A stretch of DNA of 64,000 nt from Olsenella sp. An270 (lineage in GTDB: Bacteria; Actinomycetota; Coriobacteriia; Coriobacteriales; Atopobiaceae). The notes beneath the pieces were generated by a model. That model was not told where the DNA came from and did not search any database. It saw nothing but the letters and a program-made list of their open reading frames with translations. Below, piece after piece: positions 59,315 to 64,000 of the stretch (its first letter is position 1; every line of letters begins with the position of its first letter). The translations under genes and the position numbers were made by a program. The stretch spans positions 1 to 64,000 of the forward strand of contig NZ_NFJF01000003.1 of NCBI RefSeq assembly GCF_002159735.1. The letters run 5' to 3'.

Positions 59315-59382
59315 GCCGAGGCGGGGGCTGCGGAATAATCGGTCTCAAAGAGGGCCGTTATCCGAAAGTTCCCCGCCTCGGC
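59315..59382. terminator. Large two-tier hairpin after the GH2 gene
   Basis: GCCGAGGCGGGG (59315-59326) pairs with CCCCGCCTCGGC (59371-59382). Inside, CGGAATAATCGG and CCGTTATCCG can also pair. No U-tract follows. It may work as a terminator for the GH2 gene or be a structured RNA or small mobile element. Confidence 0.5.
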
Positions 59383-59415
59383 GTGTGAGTGATCCCAAGG
59401 GATAGTTCCTTTGCT

Positions 59416-59799
59416 TCATTTGGCGGTGGCGCAGCCGATGGCGAGGCCGATCGCGGCGGGGATGAGGCCGTACAAGAAGACGGCCAGGTCAGCCGGTGCG
59501 ATGTTGGTGAGGCCGAGGACGTTCGAGAGGCTGAACGTCGCCACGGTGTGGAGCACGTAGAGCGCGGCGATCACAACCGGCGCGGCGAGGCGCCGCCAGC
59601 CGAGCTCGGCCGCGCGGCCAATCAGAAACGCCGCCACGACGCCGGCAATCGGCAGGGCAATGCCGAGCGCCAGGATCACGTAGCCCATGATGCCGCCCCC
59701 GCCGAGGGTGCCCGTCGCAAGGAATCCCCAGTAGAACGCAAGACACGCGAGCCAGACTGCGCCGTAGACGAGCGCGGCCCTGACGAGACGCTTCTCCAT
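59416..59799 (-). CDS. Small four-helix membrane protein, unrecognised
   Basis: The 127-residue protein has four hydrophobic segments (about 8-28, 38-60, 70-95 and 102-125) with short loops and no charged motifs. The start ATG has a GGAGGTG site upstream. No family was recognised. Its 3' end meets a degenerate GGGAT...TTCC palindrome near 59391. It is convergent with the GH2 gene. Function unknown. Confidence 0.65.
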   Translation of the reverse strand: MEKRLVRAALVYGAVWLACLAFYWGFLATGTLGGGGIMGYVILALGIALPIAGVVAAFLIGRAAELGWRRLAAPVVIAALYVLHTVATFSLSNVLGLTNIAPADLAVFLYGLIPAAIGLAIGCATAK

Positions 59800-59867
59800 G
59801 GGACACCTCCTCGGTCGTGCCGTTACCGTCAGTCTAACCAGGAGAAAGAAGTAATCTCTTCTCTGAT

Positions 59868-59894
59868 GATGAATAGGGACTGTCCCTTTTCATC
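59868..59894. repeat. Palindrome GATGAATAGGGAC / GTCCCTTTTCATC
   Basis: The arms mirror with one mismatch around T. It lies 17 bases before the GyrI-like gene, so unlike most copies it is at a gene 5' end. A degenerate copy is at 59391-59418. Confidence 0.65.
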
Positions 59895-59911
59895 CAAGGG
59901 AAGGACATCTC

Positions 59912-60403
59912 ATGGAGTATCGAATCATCGAGAAGGGCGAGTTTCGCCTTGCTGGCGTCGCGGCGCGTGTGCCGATGCAGTTCGAGGGCGAGAACCCCGC
60001 GATCGCGGAGCTTGCGCTAAGCATCACGGAGGCGCAGCGCGCCGAGATGCACCGCCTGATGGACACGGAGCCGCGTCGCGTGGTGAACGCCTCTTGGAAC
60101 TCGGACACCAACTTCCAGGAGGAAGCGGGCGAGCTCACGCACCTCATCGGCGTGCCGACCATGGCACATGAGGCGGGGGAGAACCTCGCGCTCGTGGAGG
60201 TGCCGGCGCTCACCTGGGCGGTCTTCCCCAATGACGGTCCCCATCCGGAGACCATGCAGCAGACGACTGCCCGCATCTATGCCGAGTGGCTCGCCGAGGC
60301 ACCCTACGAGCTTGACGGATTCCGCATGCTCTCGTTCAGTGACGTCCGCGACGACGGCACCGCCTACAGCGAGATCTGGGTGCCCGTACACTGCAAAGCG
60401 TGA
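59912..60403 (+). CDS. GyrI-like small-molecule binding protein
   Basis: The 163-residue protein matches the AraC effector-binding/GyrI-like fold: EYRIIEKGEFRLAGVAARVP at the start, LIGVPTMAHEAGENLALVEVPALTWAVFPNDGPHPETM and a final strand YSEIWVPVH. There is no DNA-binding domain, so it is a free ligand-binding domain. Relatives bind drugs or dyes, and some hydrolyse cyclopropanated toxins. The AAGGACATCTC ribosome-binding region fits weakly. No partner gene is evident. Confidence 0.82.
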   Translation: MEYRIIEKGEFRLAGVAARVPMQFEGENPAIAELALSITEAQRAEMHRLMDTEPRRVVNASWNSDTNFQEEAGELTHLIGVPTMAHEAGENLALVEVPALTWAVFPNDGPHPETMQQTTARIYAEWLAEAPYELDGFRMLSFSDVRDDGTAYSEIWVPVHCKA

Positions 60404-60589
60404 CACTGTCCTTCTCGCCCGCTCGCTGCGGCCAACCTCGCATCTACCTGCGGCGCGCAACCGGCGGGCGCCCTCTGGTTGCCGCGAAATCGGCCAAATT
60501 GCGCACCGTCGGTTGGTAGAATTGCGCCGTGCGCGCCCGCAGACTAGAGGTGCCGGCAGACAGAGTACACCCCCGACGAAGGGCAGATC

Positions 60590-61621
60590 ATGAGCTTTCG
60601 CGACAACCTCCAGCACCTGCGCGCAGAGCGCAACATGACCCAGGAGCAGCTGGCCATGCTGCTCGGCGTCTCCCGCCAGAGCGTCACCAAGTGGGAGGCC
60701 GAGAAGAGCCAGCCGGAGATGGACAAGCTCCTCAAGATGTGCGAGATCTTTGACTGCACGCTCGACGAGCTCGTGACGGGCGACCTCACCGGTCGCGCCG
60801 CGCCCGCGACGGCCGCGCCCATCCCTGCCGGCCCGCCCACCGACGTCTGCGGCTACGAGGAGCATTGGCGCATGATGGCGCTCAAGGTCCCCACCGGCGT
60901 CGCCCTCATCCTTCTGGGCATCGCGCTCGGCCTTCTCTTTGAGGGATCGGTCGAGCTGGCGTCCTGGAACGGGCGCGACGGCCTCTTCGTGATCATCGTG
61001 CTCGTGGGCATCCTCGCGGGTCTCGCGTTTCTCGTGCCTGCGGGCATGGAGCACACGGCGTTCCAGAAGGCGCACCCCTACGTGGAGGACTTCTACACCG
61101 ACGAGGATCGCGCCGCCGCCCGCCGGCAGTTCTCGACGGCGCTCATCGCCGGGCTCGCGCTCATCTTCGCGGGCATTGGCTGCCTGCTCATGCTCGAGAA
61201 GACCGCGGAGAACTGGGCGCTCTTCCTTCTCATGCTGTTCATCGCCCTGGGAGTGTGGTGGATCGTGCGCGGTGGCATGCTGCTCGGTCGCGTCAACGTC
61301 GAGGAGTACAACAAGTCCGTTGCCGAGGACCTCGAGGTGGAGGACATCGTGTCCGCAGAGCTCGACGAGGCCCGGCGCGAGGCCCTTCTCGCCCAGAAGA
61401 GGCACGGCAAGAAGCTCGGGGCGGTGTGCGGCGTCATCATGATCGTGGCCACGATTGTGGGCCTGGCGCTTCTCTTTGCGCCGGTGTTCTCGGCGCCAAG
61501 CATGGACTCTTGGACCCCGGAGGGCACCTCGGCCATGTGGTTCTGGGTGGCCTGGCCGGTGGGTGGCCTCGTCTGCGGCATCGTGACGCTGCTCTGGGAG
61601 GCGTTCAGCCGCGAGGAGTAG
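60590..61621 (+). CDS. XRE-type HTH protein with membrane C-terminus (second copy)
   Basis: The 343-residue protein has an N-terminal Cro/CI helix-turn-helix (about 5-60): NLQHLRAERNMTQEQLAMLLGVSRQSVTKWEAEKSQPEMDKLLKMCEIFDCTLDELVTGD. About five to six membrane helices follow with a central loop of charged residues (EDLEVEDIVSAELDEARREAL). The layout matches the shorter protein at 46807. A TAGAAT -10 lies at about 60515. Role unknown, probably a membrane-sensing regulator. Confidence 0.82.
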   Translation: MSFRDNLQHLRAERNMTQEQLAMLLGVSRQSVTKWEAEKSQPEMDKLLKMCEIFDCTLDELVTGDLTGRAAPATAAPIPAGPPTDVCGYEEHWRMMALKVPTGVALILLGIALGLLFEGSVELASWNGRDGLFVIIVLVGILAGLAFLVPAGMEHTAFQKAHPYVEDFYTDEDRAAARRQFSTALIAGLALIFAGIGCLLMLEKTAENWALFLLMLFIALGVWWIVRGGMLLGRVNVEEYNKSVAEDLEVEDIVSAELDEARREALLAQKRHGKKLGAVCGVIMIVATIVGLALLFAPVFSAPSMDSWTPEGTSAMWFWVAWPVGGLVCGIVTLLWEAFSREE

Positions 61622-61654
61622 CGCTCCACTCTTTGTCCTGCGCCTCTGCTATTA

Positions 61655-61670
61655 TGTAGACACGTCTACA
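61655..61670. promoter_or_regulatory. Operator TGTAGAC-AC-GTCTACA before relB
   Basis: Seven-base arms mirror perfectly around AC and overlap a TATTAT -10-like element (61650-61655). It lies directly before the ribosome-binding site, as expected for antitoxin autoregulation. Confidence 0.75.
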
Positions 61671-61682
61671 AAGGAGGCTCGC

Positions 61683-61964
61683 ATGGCAACAGCGGTGGTG
61701 TCGGGACGGGTGGACGAGAAGGTCCGCCAGCGCGCGGACGCCTACATCCGCGCAGCGGGGTCCACGCCGGCCGAGGTCATCAAGGTGGTCTGGGAGAACA
61801 TCGCACGCACGGGCGAGGTGCCGGAGGAGGTGCCGGCAGAGGAGCCCCGCGGTACCTGGGAACGCTTCATGGAGTTCCGAGAGAGCCTTCCCAAGGCCGA
61901 GCCGTGGCTGGTGAACCTCACCGAGGAGCAGATGCGCGATATGATTGCGAGCCGCTATGCGTGA
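61683..61964 (+). CDS. RelB/DinJ-type antitoxin
   Basis: The 93-residue protein has the RelB/DinJ ribbon-helix-helix start: AVVSGRVDEKVRQRADAYIRAAGSTPAEVIKVVWENIARTGEVPEE. The C-terminal part is acidic and helical and would bind the toxin. AAGGAGG precedes the ATG. The next gene, a PIN protein, overlaps its stop by eight bases. RelB antitoxins usually pair with RelE/YafQ ribonucleases, so the PIN partner is a less usual combination. Confidence 0.88.
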   Translation: MATAVVSGRVDEKVRQRADAYIRAAGSTPAEVIKVVWENIARTGEVPEEVPAEEPRGTWERFMEFRESLPKAEPWLVNLTEEQMRDMIASRYA

Positions 61965-62385
61965 CTTCAACAGCAGGAGGCTGCTCTTCGATACCGGCGT
62001 TCTTCTCGACGCGGTCTGCAAGGAGCGACCGCAGTCTGCGGAGGCATGCGAGGTCCTTCGCCGTTGCAACGGCGGGGGAGACCTGGGGCTTGTTGCCGTA
62101 GGGTCTCTCAAGGATGCGTATTACGTGCTTCAGCGCCAATACAATGAGGTGCAGGCGAGAAGATCGGTGGAATGGTTGCGCGAACTGCTCGTGATCGCGC
62201 CGATGGGCGCGGAGGAGTGCGAGCTCTCGCTCGGCTGCGGCGAACCGGATTTCGAGGACGGCCTCATCCGTGCCTGCGCCGAGCTCAACGACGTGGACGT
62301 CATCCTCACGCGCGACGTGGACGCGTTCAAGCGCTCCAAAGTGCGCGCCATGACCTGCGCGGAGTACCTCGAGACCTTTGGCTAG
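61957..62385 (+). CDS. PIN-domain toxin paired with RelB-type antitoxin
   Basis: The 142-residue protein has PIN features: RLLFDTGVLLDAVCKERPQSAEACEVL at the start with the first Asp, an internal VGSLKDAYYVLQRQY, and the C-terminal acidic cluster EPDFEDGLIRACAELNDVDVILTRDVDAFKRS. It likely cleaves RNA and is neutralised by the RelB-like protein. ATG at 61957 overlaps the antitoxin stop; another ATG lies four codons earlier. It differs clearly from the VapC-like toxin at 46407. Confidence 0.86.
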   Translation: MRDFNSRRLLFDTGVLLDAVCKERPQSAEACEVLRRCNGGGDLGLVAVGSLKDAYYVLQRQYNEVQARRSVEWLRELLVIAPMGAEECELSLGCGEPDFEDGLIRACAELNDVDVILTRDVDAFKRSKVRAMTCAEYLETFG

Positions 62386-62393
62386 GGGGCGCC

Positions 62394-63401
62394 ATGGATG
62401 AGCTGCTGTGCAACGACGCAAGCTACATGGAGACGCTCGAGCGCGTCAAGCAAGAGATTTCCGGATCGAGGGCGCGTGCCGTGCTTGCGGTCAACAGTGA
62501 AGTTGTCTGTATGTACTGAAGGATAGGTAAGCTCATCGACGAGCGCTCCGAGTGGGGCAATCGCTTCATCGACTCCCTGTCTGGCGACATCAGGCTTGCG
62601 TATCCGGGAATCAAAGGCTTCTCGGTTCGCAACCTCAAGTACATGCTTCGGCTTGCACGCGAATACGATCTCGAATTTGTGCAACAGGTTGTTGCACAAA
62701 TACCATGGGGCCACACGACGCACCTGTTCGACAGGGTGGGCGGCCGAGTTGAGCGCGACTGGTATATGAGGAAGGCGGCAGAGCACGGCTGGAGCCGCGC
62801 GACGCTCATGCACCAGGTGTCTACCGGATTGTTCGAGCGCCAATCCGAGGTCCAGAAGGTGACTAACTTCGACCGCCTGCCCCCGCCGGCGGACAGCGAG
62901 ATGGTGCGGCAGGCGCTTAAGGACCCCTACATCTTCGACTTCATAACCGCAGACGAGGGAGTCGAGGAGAAGACACTTGAGAATGAGATAGTCAGGAACA
63001 TCACGGGGCTGCTCCTCGAGCTTGGCACCGGCTTCGCGTTCATGGGCAGACAGTACCAGCTGGTCGTCTCTGGCAGGGATTTCTACATTGACCTGCTCTT
63101 CTACAACACGAGGCTGTCGCGCTACTTTGTCATTGAGCTCAAGGCGTGCGAGTTCCGGCCGGAGTATACGGGAAAGCTCGGGTTCTACGTCGCCGCCGTG
63201 GACGACCTGCTCCGCAACGAGCATGACGGATCCACTGTCGGTCTCCTGCTCTGCAAGACGAAGGACAACACAATCGCCGAGTACTCACTGCGCAGTACGT
63301 CGGCCCCCATTGGCGTGAGCGAATTCAGAACCGCGGACGAGCTCCCCGAGGAGATGCGCGGAATCCTTCCGACGCCGGAGGACATCGCAAGCCGCGTCTG
63401 A
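62394..63401 (+). pseudogene. DUF1016/YhcG-type PD-(D/E)XK nuclease gene broken by one TGA
   Basis: One continuous frame of 336 codons is interrupted only by TGA at 62517-62519. The first part, MDELLCNDASYMETLERVKQ to VVCMY, and the second, RIGKLIDERSEWGNRFIDSL, join across the stop where relatives have Trp (YWxIGK). The second part has the DUF1016 N-terminal helical region and the nuclease domain with FYIDLLFYNTRLSRYFVIELKACEF (Asp and E-x-K). TGA ends many other genes here, so it is not a recoded Trp. The C-terminal part might still be made from an internal start. DUF1016 proteins are linked with defence and restriction islands. Confidence 0.85.
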
Positions 63402-63474
63402 TGGGGCGACGTCTCACACTATTCGGACCTCTGAAAGAATGAAAGGCCGTTGAACGTTTCGTGAGGTTCGGCAA

Positions 63475-64000
63475 CTACGAACAGAACCGCTCAATGAACG
63501 CCAGGTAGTCGGCCTCGTTCTGGTCGGCGTAGGCGCGGGCGAAGTCCCACATGGCGTCCTCGAAGGCGTGGCCGTCGTCGAGGTAGGCGGCGATGGCAAC
63601 CTCGTCACCGGTGCGGGCGTGCGCGTGCGCGAGCGACCACGCGCAGAGCCGAGCGACGTTCTCGAGGCTCTCCGGGCCCACCGCGGCGAGATCGATCGAG
63701 CCCTTGCCGTTCCAGAGCTGGCGCACATAGTAGTCGCGGGTGCCGACGCTCGCCGTGGGCACGCTCGTCCAGCCCAGCAAAAAGTCGCTCGTGGACTGCG
63801 CGAGGCGCTGTCCCTCCACCACGCGCTCGCCATGGCTCGCAAAGCCGCTCGGTCGCCAGTAGCGCTCCACGACCGACTCCTCGGCCTCCTTGACCTGCAG
63901 GACCAGCGGGTCGTCCTCGTTGCGGCCCGTGAGCAGCGCGATCCAGGCGCGCCGTCCTACCGAGCCCACGCCCACCACCTTGCGCGCGGCGTCCTGCAGG
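63475..64000 (-). CDS. DUF2252 family protein, 3' part
   Basis: The gene enters from the right edge; the window shows the last 175 codons. DARKVVGVGSVGRRAWIALL, DPLVLQVKEAEESVVERY, GERVVEGQRLAQSTSDFLLGW and YYVRQLWNGKGSIDL are the hallmark pattern of the DUF2252 family, which has a kinase-like fold. The biological role is unknown. The last residues (AFIERFCS) are typical of the family C-terminus. It is convergent with the DUF1016 gene. Confidence 0.88.
   Translation of the reverse strand, partial: LQDAARKVVGVGSVGRRAWIALLTGRNEDDPLVLQVKEAEESVVERYWRPSGFASHGERVVEGQRLAQSTSDFLLGWTSVPTASVGTRDYYVRQLWNGKGSIDLAAVGPESLENVARLCAWSLAHAHARTGDEVAIAAYLDDGHAFEDAMWDFARAYADQNEADYLAFIERFCS

Noticed and set aside
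62517-62519. UGA read as Trp or selenocysteine in the DUF1016 gene
   Set aside because: UGA terminates several clear genes here (e.g. 2932, 8227, 46775), and no selenocysteine hairpin or family precedent exists at this position.

Overview
The window is GC-rich (about two thirds G+C by eye) and densely coding, with genes on both strands, short ATGA overlaps and strong third-position G/C. The gene content suggests an anaerobic, host-associated actinobacterium of the class Coriobacteriia, probably Atopobiaceae (Olsenella-like). This rests on a Tad/Flp pilus locus, a CarD regulator beside an ACT protein and citrate synthase, a two-domain RlmKL, a Kup potassium transporter, and paired ABC exporters with AraC regulators. 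The taxonomic call is inference; there is no rRNA in the window.

Layout. 0-4.3 kb: distal end of a Tad/Flp pilus operon (pilin-like, TadE-like and TadG-like proteins) followed by DUF192 and zinc-ribbon/FHA proteins. 4.4-11.5 kb: tRNA-Phe, acylphosphatase, a Tat lipoprotein related to tannases, BrnQ, a cyclophilin lipoprotein, CarD, an ACT-domain protein and citrate synthase. 11.5-15.6 kb: a 1367-residue DUF4062-NACHT-helical repeat STAND protein, wedged between gltA and kup. 15.7-32.5 kb: housekeeping genes (kup, rlmKL, phosphoglucomutase, C39-like protein, class A PBP, tyrS, U32 peptidase, NifU-like, lgt, CmpB-like membrane protein). 32.9-46.0 kb: transport and regulation (HTH + MFS; a CydDC-like ABC pair with YgbA-like, DUF454 and heavy-metal-domain proteins; a second ABC pair divergent from an AraC regulator). 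46.1-50.3 kb: a worn accessory patch with an intact antitoxin/PIN pair, an XRE membrane protein, an AAA/DUF4143 ATPase, a decayed second copy of the toxin-antitoxin pair and an IS481-type remnant. 50.3-56.7 kb: a GNAT-like/membrane protein, a ThiT-like protein, a CBS-pair protein, prfC and an AraC regulator. 56.9-64.0 kb: a GH2 glycosidase, small membrane and regulatory proteins, a RelB/PIN toxin-antitoxin pair, a DUF1016 nuclease gene broken by one nonsense codon, and the end of a DUF2252 gene.

Repeats are the main non-coding theme. (1) Short perfect palindromes built on GGGACAGTCCC or relatives lie at gene ends and sometimes supply stop codons. (2) A 152-bp element with about 30-bp terminal inverted repeats occurs twice, at 32.66 and 53.74 kb. 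(3) A 223-bp element with 67-bp inverted arms lies at 22.4 kb, and a smaller one at 18.05 kb. (4) Four alternating copies of GGTTTGGGTTCAC precede the U32 gene. (5) Three 32-33 bp tandem repeats precede the DUF4143 ATPase. (6) The 9-mer CTTCTCGCC/GGCGAGAAG is far commoner than base composition predicts.

Three otherwise recognisable enzymes lack expected catalytic residues: the tannase-like lipoprotein (Ser to Gly), the C39-like protein (Cys to Ser) and the N-terminal RlmL half of RlmKL. The best candidate for an undescribed system is the DUF4062-NACHT STAND protein. The 152-bp element and the over-represented 9-mer are the best sequence-level novelties.
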